From positions 54,558,006 to 54,622,005 of the forward strand of contig NC_085047.1 in NCBI RefSeq assembly GCF_963662255.1: 64,000 nt of DNA, written 5' to 3'. Position 1 is the stretch's first letter, and the number at the start of each line of letters is the position of its first letter. The notes below the pieces were generated by a model, which saw only the letters and a list, made by a program, of their open reading frames with translations, did not search any database and was not told where the DNA came from. This stretch comes from Cinclus cinclus. Lineage: Eukaryota > Chordata > Aves > Passeriformes > Cinclidae. Both the position numbers and the translations under genes were made by a program. Positions 12,843-26,200 of the stretch are shown here, in pieces.

Positions 12843-13245
12843 GTATGGCAGCCGTACGAGGAGAGGCTGAGGGCACTCGGTCTGCTCAGCCTGGAGGAGA
12901 GGAGACTGACGGGAGACCTCATCGCAGTCTACAGATTACTCACGATGGGATGCAGAGAGGCAGGCACTGTTCTCTTCTCTGTGGTGATCAGTGACAGGAC
13001 CTGTGGGAGTGGCCTGAAGTTGTCTCAGGGGAGGTTTAGGCTGGGTATCAGGACGAGGTTCTTCACTCAGAGGGTGGCTGGACACAGGGAAGTGGTCACA
13101 GCACCGAGCCTGACAAGAGTTCAGGAAGCATTTGGACAATGCTTTCAGGCACATGGTGTGACTCTTGGGGATGGTTCTATGCAGGGCCAGGAATTGGACT
13201 CAATGATCCTTGTGGGTCTCTTCCAACTCAGCATGCTCCGTGAAA
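12843..13245 (+). mobile_element. CR1 LINE 3' fragment
   Basis: It reads with the CR1 3' region: a GAGGAGAGGCTGAGG start, GACCTCATCGCAGTCTACA, GGGGAGGTTTAGGCTGG, and a decayed tail near ATGATCCTTGTGGGTC. It is 5'-truncated and diverged, with no intact reverse transcriptase. It abuts the THSD1 CpG island. Confidence 0.9.
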
Positions 13246-13249
13246 ATCC

Positions 13250-16200
13250 CTCCTCTCCCGCTGGGCGTTGGTAAGGGCAACCTGCCCAGGCACGGGATGG
13301 CACGTCGGAGCCGGGCTGGTTGATGGCTTATGGAGAGAGCGGCGGGCAGGCAGGAGGCCGCTCTCCAGAGTCAGCGAGTCTGCTTGCAGCAGTGGAGACG
13401 GAGCATCGAACAGCAAAGAGCAGCACCACATTCTTAATGTGCCTGTCTGCAGCTGGGGGTCACATGGATGTGGGTATTTGCCATGTCCAGTGTTCATGGA
13501 TAATGTTCAGGGACTGTTGTTACACGATCAAACTGTCCTCGGGCAGAGACTTCTTTAAGAAAAACCCTTTCAATCCATTTTTATGCAACAGACTGATTTA
13601 TCTTAAACTGTTGTTAAATTTATTTGCATGACATGAAGTCTGTGATTTAAATACAGACTGATGGTAACCTACATGCCCACAAAGGTAGGAAAGGATTTCA
13701 AGGAGTGTTTACATCAGACGGTGTTACATGTAACGAATTTCCCTGCCTTCCATAATTCGTTTATGGTAAGTGTGGGCATGACATAAAGGCTCAAGAGGAA
13801 TTGTCAGCTTTTGGTGTTCAGAAATAAAAATGGACTAAAAGTTCCCTCCTGGTTAACTTGTATCCTTTATATGACTGAGAAAACACAATTTCCACGCAAC
13901 ATGGGTATTTCTGCCCCAAGTGAGTGTTGAGAACAAGCAACTGCTTAGGGTTGTTGGCCACTGCTGTGACTGGACTCTGATCAACCTGATGCTAACAGCC
14001 TTTTCATATGCTAGCTGGGGTCTGCGGTGGTTAATGCTTCATGGGCACACTGCCGTCTGTACAACTGACAAAGCCCCTGGGAGAGCAAGACAAACCCTTG
14101 CTGAGGAACTCAGACTACTCTGGACAGCAAAAAGGGAACATTTGTGTGTCAGAAAGATTTTTCTGGGCTGTTTTTAAACATTTTATTTTGAACAATCCAA
14201 ATTCTAAACATTCTCTGTGTTCGTTTTAATAGAAGAGTGTAAAATTGGGGGTTTTTAACTTGCCTTTTATTGTAGGTAAGATTTTGATGTTTTGGAGAAT
14301 ATAGACACATGTATTCGGTCTAATAAGTAGATAAGAAAGATGCTACATTTTTTTCACCAGACACTTGCAGCTACATGACCTGTTACATGACTTGTGCTGA
14401 GACTGGCCAATACTTCCTTTGAATTATGAGGAGCTTCCCATGTCCTTGTCTGGTCCTGATCTATGTGACTCTGGCAGCAAGAGTTCATCTTCAGGCAGTG
14501 CCACTGTAGAGGTGCTAAAGTGCAGAGGTGCACAGTCTTGCCAGGAGCATCTTTCCCATTGATCATGAAAGGTACTAGCAGGCACAAATGAATGCACTGT
14601 GGCACTGGGTCTGGTTTGAATGAAACAGGCAATAAATCACACATGGTTATAAAGAAAACAATACTGTAAGTAGGCTCCAGATGATGGAGAAGCTCAGAGA
14701 AGGAAAAGAGTGAGGTGGATGAAATGTCTGCTCTGAAATGTCTGCTCAAGTCCAAAACTGAAACTCCAGTCTTGCTTGCTGCATGTATTTAACATCTGAA
14801 AAATTTTACATGGGTGAAATCTATTGCCAGGCATTTTTTCCACTATAAGCACAATCTTTTGAAGATTTAATCACTAGGGGGAAAAAAAAAATCTCTTTCC
14901 TCTCTTGTAATGCAGAGGAGAAAGTAGAGAAATCCATGCAGCAGGAAAGAGTCTGGAACACATGGCAACATGTTTTACTTGTATCACAGTATTTTGCATT
15001 ATTATAGTGCCTTTGATCCAATGGCCTTGCAGTATTTTATGAGTTACGAGTGATCTTTGATCTTTTGTTTCCCTGTGCTGATGAAAAAGGCTTTGCCTTA
15101 TTTTTTTTTCTACCAGAGTAAATGGATTTGCTGACATTATGCTCAAGCTCTAAAGTCAGAAACAGAGCCAAGACAGCAGCTCAGGTCACTGCACTTCCCC
15201 TCAGTGCCTTCTTTCAGACCTGTCTGAAAGGGGACAGAGTCCAGAAAGCAGTGATTAGAATCACAAGCTGCCCCTATGATTGTATGGTAGAAATTGTAAG
15301 GGCCCCAGATAACAGGAGGATGCACACAGGGTAAATAGACAGGCTACTTTATTAAACCCTTTGAAGCACAGTGGATTATGTTTGCACATAATACACCTGC
15401 TGTGATGCCAAGGTCTAAGATCTGTCTTTGTTAACATGCCATCTAAATTTCGTCAGAAACATATTTTTCATTAAAGTACTTCAACTGAGCTGGTCTCTGA
15501 GGCATCTGGCTAGCGGTGGATAAAATCATTGCCATTAAAGTTGGCCTCCCTGGAGAGTGGAAAACTAATAACAGAAGGGGTGGGAAAACAAGGGAGCAGA
15601 CGAGTACCCATTTAGCCCACAACCAAAACGTTGAGATCTAAATTAAACTGGACACTGAAGGACACAAAGAGAAAGTAACCTTTAATTGCTGATCTCTAGC
15701 ACCAGCTGCCGGTGTGATAAGCAAGTGGGGTGTGCAGATGGATCCCACCTGCACACAGATCCCAAGTAGCTGCTGGGGTAAGGCAGCCTGTGTGGCTGAA
15801 ACTTTAAAGACAGCCATGGCAGGAAGGTCAGACAGGAAAAAGCTTCAGGGCCTGTAAAAATGGGATTATGTGTTTTCCAGCTGCTGACAGTCATGCAGAA
15901 ATCACTTGCATGTGTGGTGATGGGTGCTGCTAGAAGATGTGGGCAGCTGCCTCTGCTTAGCCAGGCCAGAGCAGCCACCTTGACTTCAGCCAGGAGCTGA
16001 AACTGGTCTGCTTGATTTTACCCAAACCAGATTAAGGGTACTTACATGATGGGCACAATCACCAGATTGGCTGTGTTGGTGGTTTTCAGTGGGCATAAGG
16101 TGTTGTGTTGGCTTCTGGCTCTGTCCCCACTGCCGGCACAGTTGGCTGGGAAGAAAACGTCTTTTTCTTATGTTGGCATAAAAACAAGATCTTGTAGTAG

Positions 16201-19200
16201 CACATATTGTCCAGAGACCACCAAGTGTGAAAGCAGAATGGCTGGCTACTAAATTCCCTCTCTGCTCTGTGTAGTGGGGAGATATGTGACATTGTATGCG
16301 ATTTCTATCTGTGCAAAATATGCTAAAAAGCCTTCTCTTGCTGATACTAAATTGACCTCAAGCTTCCTTGGGGGAGCAGTAATAAAAAGCAGGTAAGCCA
16401 GAGAAATCTGTTTGCCCTCATCCACACTGGCAAACGAGATTTAATTGTGAAACCTGCAAAGCAGGGCTGGCTGGGATACAAGAGAGTCATCTGTTACAGA
16501 GAATCAAGGTAAGGGCCAAAATGGTAATATAAATATTTGGTGGTTTAAGGGGAAAATTCAAAAAGCTGAAAAAAGTGAGAAACTGAAACATGTCCTTTTG
16601 GAAATGATACCTCTGTATTGTTCAAGAAACTTCCCAAAAAAAAAAAAAAAAGGCTGAGACCAAAGGCTTAAATTACTTTAAATTTAATAAAAATTTAAAT
16701 TTAATATAATTAAAACAGATATTATTATCTAAATAAAATAATAATTTAAATTTTTAAATTAATAAAAATAAGTAGGAGAAAAGTGCCAAAATTGTCAGAA
16801 ATCAGAAACATAAGGCTGGTAAAGAATATCAAAGAAGATGAGGTCTGCAGTCAGCAATGCTGACTGACAAAGATTAATCTAGTTTTAATATAAATTTGAA
16901 ACAAAAGAATGGTTACTATTCTACTGCTATTGAAAAATTTGACTAATCAAGTAGAGTGCAAAAGAAACACTGATGTTCAATAAGTATTTCTGTTCCATTT
17001 TGGGGTGAAAAACAGATGATAAAGCCATGTTCCAGATTGGTAACAAAATACTTCCTGTACCAGTGCAAACCTGAGAATGTAAAATAAAAGCAGCTCCAGT
17101 TGAAGAACTTAGAATCAGCAGCTCTGTTTCATCCAACAGTTTTTAATATTATTTTCCCAATCAGCTGGTCTGGAGAGCCTGTGAAGATTTCAGACCACTG
17201 GATGAATTATCATGAGTGGTTTTTCATTGATTTGGTTATTTTGTAAAGAGAAAACAACCCTGACTCTAGAAACATGGATGGAAAAGCTGATAATAAAAGG
17301 GAGAGTAGCATCACCAATACCACTTGACCAACTTGACAGAAGTTGATGGAAAATGTATTTTAGATAAATTTACAAGTTTGGTGAGTAAAGGAAGTAATGC
17401 TATAATGTAATAATACTTAACATTACCACAGAATATTTGGATTGGTAAAACCTTTTATTTCCATGAAGAATGCTTGTGTAGAATTAGCACATTATGCGTT
17501 AAAAGAATTAGGTGTTGACCAATCAATTTCAAAATATCCTTTTAATGTGTAATTTTCATGGAGGACATATTAACCTAAAGATTTAAACACAGGTTAGGCT
17601 TTAGCATTTAAAAAAAAATTCAGAGACCTAAAAGAAGATATAGCACCATCACTGCTCAAATTTTCAGATAACACACAGATTGGGAGAACGTTCAGTGATA
17701 GTGACTTGTCTCCAGAATTTACCAATGTCTGAGTAAGCTGGGCTTTAGCCAACAATACCTGTTTTAATATAGCTCCCATAAAATGACACATCTAGGAACA
17801 AAGACTGTAGAACTTTGTGGGATGCACAGCTCCCTCCTGGGGAGTCATTACTTTACAAAGATCTGGAGATGAGACTGAGTTGTTAGCTAATCTTGAGCTC
17901 CCACTGTCACATCCGTGAATCTGTGCTGCTACCCACAGGTTTGAAGCAGAGAACGATGTCACCTTGCTTTGACAAGTCTGAGCTCTGTGCATGTGGAGTG
18001 AACTGAGCACAAGCACAAGTTCAAGCACGTGTTTGATAGTGCAGGAATGCCCTCTGTGGGCATGGCTGGGGGTATAAAAACTAGGGCAACAAATTGCCTC
18101 TGCAATTAACACCTCTACCATAGCTTTCCTCGGCCAAGTGGTGGTGTTCACAGTTTATGGGGGCTATTAGGTAACTATGGAAAGCCTTTGGAAGAGCAGA
18201 AAAAGGAACAAAAAAGTGTGAGAAAAGACCTCAAATGATCAACTTTTAAGAAGCTGTTATATTCCAGGAGACTGGGTATAACAGGAACTCATGCTTCATA
18301 AAGCACTTACTGAATATTAGGTTTAGTGGCTAGGAAACAAAGCTAAACACATTCTGATTGTGTACACCAAAATAATTTTTCCAACAGGTAATAGTAACTA
18401 GAATAATCTGCCAACAGCTGCAGTGGGATTTCCCAGAAAATGCAATCTCTTGTTGTTCCAAAGGAGGAGTTCTACCTCAAACACAAATTAAATAAGGGAA
18501 GTCCTACAGTTTCTGCTACCCAAGAGGTTCAAGTGAAATGATCATAAGTCACTTCTGGCCTTGTAACTTATAAATAGGTTAGAGTCCTGATGGAAAAAAC
18601 AAAGAATTATCCGAATCTTGGACTTTCCCAAAACACTGTGGATAAAACAGTAAGAATGCACAAAGATCAGAAACTCACTCTGCAACAGTTGTGCCTAGTT
18701 TGATCTTTCCACTGAAAAGACCAAAACACTTCTATTTTCACTCCGTGTTTTAAGGTCTTCCTTCTCCCTGCTAGAGCTCAGCCACACCTAATACATCCAT
18801 TTCCAGAGCTGCTAACTGGTCAACATTTGATAATCACAACAAAGTCTGGGTTTGAAGTCAGTGGGAGTTTTGTCCTTCTCATCTATCTAATGGATGGAAC
18901 AATCCAGATCTTTGCAATTTATGGGCACACCTCAAATTCTCTGTTCAGTGCTAAGTGAAACTCAAGGGAATTAAGCCACACACAAAAAACTGCTGAGCCT
19001 GACTGAAACAACAGACCTTTCCCATATACTGTGTCCAATACTGTTATATTTAGGCAACATTTAGAAAGAATTCTACCTACATGATGTGAGTCACTAAGCA
19101 GCCACAGTAAAAATGCCAAACCAGCAACAGACACAAATGTATTCTGTGCAACTGTGCTGGCCTTTTTGTTCCTTGTAAAAAGAGAGTGCTTCACACAGAA

Positions 19201-22020
19201 TACATCCTCCTGCAATTTTTTTTTCTTCGCTTGTTTAAAGAACATAACAACTCCTATCTTTTAGTTTCTGGGAGTGTTCTGCATGTATGAAACAAGTGAC
19301 ATGGGAGCACTGACTGATCTTTGGCTTGAAAAATACAGTGAAACAGCATTTAGATTAGATCAGTCCCCATCTTTACAACTTCCTGAGATAATACTGATGA
19401 TAATACAAATACATAAAATACTTGGAATTGTATTCCAATGCAAAAAGTCTAGTCTGAGCCTTGTGGTCAGAGCAGGACTAGATTCACATCGACTATTCCA
19501 TCAGTACCAGCCCCTTTTACCTTGAGCTTGCTTCTATCTCTGCTGTGAGCATGGCAGAGCAGGGTTGAATGTGCTCTTTCATCAATAGAAAACAAAGTCA
19601 TAGCATTCAGAGTCTAGTGGGAAAGCAGGAGACCCCGGGTCCTACCTGGTCTTTGGTGTAGAGAGGGATATGAAGCAGAGCAGTTTCTGTCAGGCCTGCC
19701 TCTCCATGAGCATGTGCTAACTAGCAGGCTGTGGGGATTTCTGAAGCTTGATGTCTCAGTCACTCCTGGAATTTTTGTTTTGATGTGTGTTTTGATTGTT
19801 TTTTTCTTTTTGGTTTGTTTTTAACAATACCTTAATTCTAAACCACAAACAAGAATTAACTCTCAAGCCTGCTGGACAGGACAACTACCTGGGAGGTACC
19901 TGGGAGGTGTCTGGGAGGATAGATACTTGGACTTCTGCTCCAATAAAAGTATTTAAATACATCTTTAAAAACAGACAAATGTTGCCAAGAGACATGTCTA
20001 GAATATTCTCTCCACATGAATATTTGTAGCTCATTCTTTGGAGAACAAAATGATAGGTAAGTCTTCCCAGCAGGTGACTTGGAACTGCAGGGTCTTCTAT
20101 TTCACATGAATGCCTGAAGGGCTGAAAGTTAGGATGGGAATGGAAAGTTAGGAAATGGGAATACTATAATAGGAGAAGGAACATAATTGTCAGATTTGTC
20201 AATCGAACTCAACAGAAAATACATTGGTGAGGGAGTTCCACCCAGAGAAAACAATGACTTCTTATCATATCCACAGATAATTTTGAACTGACTTTTCAGT
20301 ATGTATTTTCAAAGAACTGTCCAGTTGCAAGTGAGTGCCTCGCAGGCTTCAGGAAGCAGGAACCTCTACTGTTGGCAACAGGCTGTTACTGTCTTCCACT
20401 ATGGTACTCGTGAATTCAGGGACAATGCGTGCACTAATTTCAGAAGTAGTCAGGCTCTTTGGGGAAACCATAAAAGTCCTGTTAGAAGAACTGAGCATCA
20501 AAGAGTTCAGCTAATCAATACATACCCACTAATGATTAGGAGATGCATTTCTGAGGACAAATGCATATCCACATATACTTTTCAGAAGAAAAAAAAAATC
20601 GTACTTCAGATTAGATCCATATTTCCATAGGCTGAATATAATTTTCCCAAAAACAAAGGCAAAGGAGAAACGGAAAAGATGTACAGATTCCTGAGGAGTG
20701 TTTTCCTGTCCAAAGTATAAAAAGGCTAACGTCTTCAAATGAAAAACTTAATCATCATTTAAGACTGCTCCATAAAGACAAGCATTATTTTTGTAAGCAG
20801 CCCTGGCAAAATGTGGTAATGGTCATATATTGTGATACAAATATCCCAGGAATTATCAAAACAGGATAGGTTCATATATGCACCTTCTGTATTAAACTAG
20901 TATGATCTCATGAAAGCAGTGCTTCTGTAGACACCTATAGTTAGACTGTTCTGGCTGGGATGGGCCACAGGCTATTCAGCAACAGAAGCAAGGCTTTCTA
21001 ATTACATTTAATTCTGCCCTTTAAATCAAAACTATATTGTACCCTTTTAAGTACAAAGTGAGGCAGCAAAAATATGTGCTTTAAAAACCTGCCCCATGGA
21101 ACCACAAGATTTTAAAACATTTAGAAGGGAAAAAAAAATCAGCAGAAAAATCTATTTAAGAAAATGTTTTAATTTTTCTTACTTTCTAGTAGCCATTTTC
21201 TCATGTATTTGTTTAAATTCTAAACCAGCAATACAATTTACCCTACAGACTTCTTGCCTGGAGGAAAAACAATGTCAAGGAAAAATCTTGGAAAATAAAA
21301 ACTTGAGAAGGTACCATTATTCTAAATAGGCTGTATTATTATTGCTTAATTAAGATAATGAAACACTCAGGGTTGGAGGAACAGAGGGTGGCAGCTGACA
21401 CCTGGCATTTCCTCTCAGGTTTTGTTCTTCCTGCACAGGACATGCCCCCTTGTGGGGAGAGATTCAGGCTCACAAAGCACTGGCCTTCCGTGACAGGTTT
21501 TTATCGGGCAAAAGAGACAGTTGTCACAAACAGCTTTTTGCTTCCAAATTTCTCACTTTTCAGTCTCTCCTTAGATGTGTGGTGCTCGGTGTACTTCACA
21601 TGAATCTCTCCTGTGGATTGTGAGGAGGATGAAGGAAAGCAGCAAGCTGTAAGGCTCCTGAAGAGATGAAACCAGGTGACTAACAAGGTAGTAATAATGT
21701 GGAACTGATTCCTTTAGCTGTGTCAAAGACCTAAGTTTTAGCACCCTTGTGGAGCAGAGGAAAGCACTGCATGAAAAGTTTGCTTGTGACAAGAGTAAGA
21801 GGACACAACTCCCTGGATATAAAGGGTATTCTACAAGCCACAGGCATAATCTCTGTAGGAATCTCACACAGACCTATTGGCTATTAACTAATGTCTTAAC
21901 TCATGCTATGGTAACATTGAAATAGCTCTGATCATATCTTTAGGCTCATATTAAAATTTTTGTCTTTTGTGTAAAGTTGATCTGGCCATCACAACCACAG
22001 TGCAGTTACCTGTATGCTGC
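13250..22020. other. THSD1-VPS36 intergenic region, no gene recognised
   Basis: About 8.8 kb lies between the THSD1 CpG island with its CR1 and the inferred VPS36 poly(A) site. I saw a 16-base A run near 16640, an AT-rich low-complexity block just after it, and scattered ORFs of at most about 130 codons with no recognisable domain. I saw no splice-supported exon, tRNA or CpG island. Confidence 0.7.
16636..16775. repeat. Poly(A) run and AT-rich low-complexity block
   Basis: Sixteen consecutive A bases (16636-16651) are followed, after a short unique stretch, by about 100 bp made almost only of A and T with repeated AATTTAA and AATAAA words. No source element was recognised. Confidence 0.85.
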
Positions 22021-22042
22021 CCTTGCCACACCTTGAATTAAC

Positions 22043-22052
22043 TTTATTTATT
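22043..22052 (-). terminator. VPS36: Candidate VPS36 poly(A) signal
   Basis: The minus strand reads AATAAATAAA, two overlapping canonical hexamers. It is followed by GT-rich sequence (GGTGTGG, then TGTGGTTGTG), as expected for a downstream element. I saw no other AATAAA or ATTAAA between it and the VPS36 stop codon. It would give a 3' UTR of about 1.1 kb. Confidence 0.5.
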
Positions 22053-23178
22053 AAAAACAGTCACTTCAAAATGCCAAAAATTCAGGTTATGTGGATCATA
22101 AACATCCACTTAACAGTTATTACCATGATAGATCTTCAAGTATTGTAGCAACTCCACTGGAGTTATGAAAACTGAGGCTATTATATTGCATTCAGTGTGA
22201 ACACAGGGTGAGGAATACCAAACAATGATACCTTGTGATTATTAAGCACAGGGTGATAGTCTTCTTCCTTCCTTCAATATAGAAAGCATGTTAATTTTCA
22301 CATATGAGGGGTAAGCAAATGAACTGTTTCCCCAAAACAGGTAATAGGCTGATGAAACAAACAAATTATCTTTTGTTAAAAGTACAAGATAAAACGCAAG
22401 CACATTAAAGCAGAGAGTCTTGTAAAGTGACAGGAGGCTGCTCCACTCTGCTACAGAGAGGACAGAGAAAGGGCACCCGAAGTGCAACATAAATGCACAG
22501 GAAGGAAGATGGCAAGGAAAGAGAAGGGAGGAAGTCTGTGCTAACAATGCTTCTATCCGAGACATCTGCGTGAGATGTGACAAACACAGTAATTTCTAGA
22601 TTTGCATGACATACAATAATCTCTCTTGCAGCAGTTCTATCTCAAATTCCAGAACCCCAAGATCCTCCCCTTGTTCATTAATTCTGGGAGAAGGGGTTAT
22701 TCTACACTAGTTTGTTCCATATACCTCAGTACACACCGAAGTCCCGTTTCTTATCACTGTGGATACATCTGTCTGCTCTCTTGCTCCAGACACAAACAAA
22801 CTGGAATTGGAGTATGCAGTAACCTGGCTTCTGGGCGCTGACCCTCACAGCGCTCTACGGCGATATTCTCTCCACTTTCACTGGTGTGGAATCTTCTCTT
22901 GAAATGAGAAACTACACAGCACATCAAATAAAACTTGAAAAATGAGTGAGTTGTCTTGAGACAATAGACATGCTTCTGACTTTGTGATTTCTATTTCCTT
23001 TCAGTTCCATGTAAGAGGATTCAGCACTTGAAATACCTGAGAACTGTAAAAGCATTGCCATATTCATGTCTGTTGCAGTTGACTAATGAAATAAAAAATT
23101 CAAAGTCAGTTCTTGGAAGGATTCTGCCCTCTGCTCTCTTGTTCAACTATTACATAACAAATTGTATACAAAATGGTA

Positions 23179-23272
23179 TTAGCTTTGTGTCAGAAATAAA
23201 TTTGGGTAGAATCTCAAGCCTTCCACTGAATCATCTCTGCAAAGATGGCCCATCTTTTCAGCAAGCAGCAGC
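23179..23272 (-). CDS. VPS36: VPS36 coding exon 14 and stop
   Basis: Completes codon 356 (Arg) and runs to 386, [18 protein letters not shown] and then [10 protein letters not shown]. Stop TAA at 23181-23179. Confidence 0.97.
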
Positions 23273-26200
23273 CTAGAGAAAGCAAAAGAAGATGTCCTGT
23301 ATTACTCGAGGACAACATGATAACTAAAGTATTAAACACAACAATTATTACTTACCTTTCTTTGGCTAGGAGAACAGACATCCCCACCAGCTTAGCAAAC
23401 TCATCAGCTGTGAGAGAACCCTTTTCAGATACCTATCAAAAACCAAATACATAAATAAACAAACTATGACATTAAAAGAACAACAAAGTTCTCTACTGAA
23501 TCTGGTCTAGCCTTGAGAAGTGATAAAATGATAGCAAATCCCTTAAGAAGGAAATCTGTTTGCTTTCTTTGAAAGTACAACTAATTATGAGTATTTCCCC
23601 TTAAAAACATCTCTTCTGTGTCCTGGGAAAATTGCCAAGTATGAAAAAGGAAGAGAAAAGAGTTAAATCTGTAAAAAAAATCATATGGTACCCTTTCCTT
23701 TGGATTTTTTTAAGATGCCTTGGAACCAAATGAACTGAAAAATTAGAACAGCTCAGAGAGCAGAATACAGTCTCCATCAGTATTTGCACAGCAGAACAAT
23801 TCTAAGTGATTCTGCAAACACTGAAGCCTAAATGAGGAAATGAAATACTTGTTTAGGGCATCTCATCAATGTAGAAATGTAAGTCATCTCAGGTGGAAGA
23901 GAAGATTTTGAGTTTTATGGCACTTAAAATACACCCACTGCCTATAGGAAAATCCCCAAACCTTAGTACTTCACATGGCATTATGGCATACTAGAGGAGT
24001 AACTAAAAGCCACATCTCATTTAGCTGACACAAAAGACTGGCTCACTCTTGGGTTTCAAAACATTGGCCCTTTTGTCTCAGCCATGCTACTTCATAAAAT
24101 GAAACCTTCTAACACACATTGGACATGTGGATGTTTAAAATACTAAAATACTATATATGAAGTCTAGACTCATTACTGCATTGAATTAAAGTGTTTTATT
24201 CCCTAAAAATTAATAATTATTCCATTACTCCATTGCTTTAGATTCAAGCAAAGTTGTAAATCCGGATGCAGTTGCCATTTCCTGCTTCCCACACAACTGG
24301 GTGGGGAGGGGTCTATTCTGCATCATTCTCAGCAGTAGTCCTTTTACAGAAACTCAGATTAAATTAGTCCTAACATGAGATTTTCGGAAGCTAAGAGATC
24401 AAATCTGAGTAATGGATGTCAGCTATACAATCAGTGATTAATTATCTTTCCTTCCCAAACCACTACCCTCATCAAGGGTGACTTCAGATTCCTTTGATGT
24501 CCGTGTCATTTCCTGTCTTCACCAGCCATTCAAAATCACATCTCTCTCCTGCCTGAAACTCTATGGCTTCCTTTCACTTCTCAGAACTTAATGTATAATG
24601 TGCAGTAACACAAAAGTATGGGGTGCTTTTGGCCACAAGTCTGATCTCATCTTCCCTTTCCCACACAAGCTAGTCTTCCCTCAGTTGAAGCCTCTCCCTT
24701 CCATTCTTCTATGGAGCCAAAGTCTCATATTACGAAAATAACAGAAAAAAGGCACCTTGGTAATAAATCTGCTAGTTTTTGCACTAGACCCTCTTTGTTT
24801 TTCCTTTCTTTTCAATGACATAAGCACTCTTACTAAAGACAAAAAATTAATTAGAAACCAAAAATAATCAGAAAAAAGCCCTAAAATGGTCTTGGTATTT
24901 TCCTATAAATTTAAGAAAATAAACTGAAAATATTAACATATACGGAAAGACTGAAACATTTTACTGTTGTTGATTTAGAATGGAATCTTTTAAATGCCTG
25001 TAAATATTTCTCTTATCTCAAAAAATCTTTCTGATGAGCAAAAGCTGTATGGTGACAATCATCTGAAGAGCACTGAGCAGTCTACCTTGTGTCAAATGAC
25101 AAGGTGTCTGTGATAGCTCTACTTTTTCTTGACTGCCCCCTCTCTGGCATTTAACATTGGATCAGCCTTTTCTCAAATGTATGAAAATCAAAAAATTACA
25201 TTCCACTCAGAAAGACATGTAACAATTAACAGAATAACAGGACTGTAAAGTGTCCAGAGGCAGCAAGACCACAAAGGTTTATGACACTCAGCAATTCATA
25301 CTGTCTTTTTCCCTGATGAAAGCTGGCTGAACTCTATACATACGACTCTCCTACTAAGTGCTCTTCACAGCAGCAAACTCAGTACACAGACAATGTACTG
25401 TTCTGTGAAATAAACCTAAACCAAATGACTACCTATATCAACATTTAAGAGCTGTTTCAACTGCCTTCAAGCACATCATGTGCAGTGTCTGAAGTCCACT
25501 TCTGTTAAATTAGGTGCTCAATGAATGCCATGAATTTCAGCCTACAGTGCAAAAGATTTGGAGGAAGGCTGAAGGTTAATGAAGTTTGAAAAGAGATAGA
25601 AAAGTGATTTATTCCTTAAAGAGAAAGTAATGGCTAAGATTACTGCCTGCACAGAACTTTGAAGATGAGAAGTGCTATTTAAATATTTCTCTTAGAAGAT
25701 ACAAAGTGGAATGCTTTGTATTTTGAAACCTCAAGAGGAAATCCCATACCTGAAGTTTTTTATCTAATGTGTTTGAATTTCTCTAGCATGGTCAGAACAC
25801 TGAAGGAAATGAAGTATACTTACTGTCTCTAAAGCAGCAGCTACCATTTCCTCTTCATTATGAGACTGGAGTTCAATCACCATCACACCACTATCAAATA
25901 TCCGAAGCCTAAAATCAAAAGAAGAGAGGCAAAGTAACTAAAAACCTTGTGCATAACACTTACAGTCACATTTCTAATGCATCCACACCTATAACCACTT
26001 TACAGAAGGGAAAAAAATCCCCCCAAACCCAAACAAGTTCTCTAAGATGAACTTAAGATTAGCAGCATATTCAAAATCTGAAGAGACAGAAAAGACCAGA
26101 GCATATGTATTGTCTTGGTTAAACCCTTTTCCAGTCTAAAAAAAATAAGTGAAAAAAATAATGTCTTCCTAACTAAAAATTAATGTTTTAGTGTAGAGTG

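Noticed and set aside
21571..21867. 98-codon minus-strand ORF rich in Leu/Ser
   Set aside because: Intergenic, no motif, no CpG island, no splice or poly(A) context.
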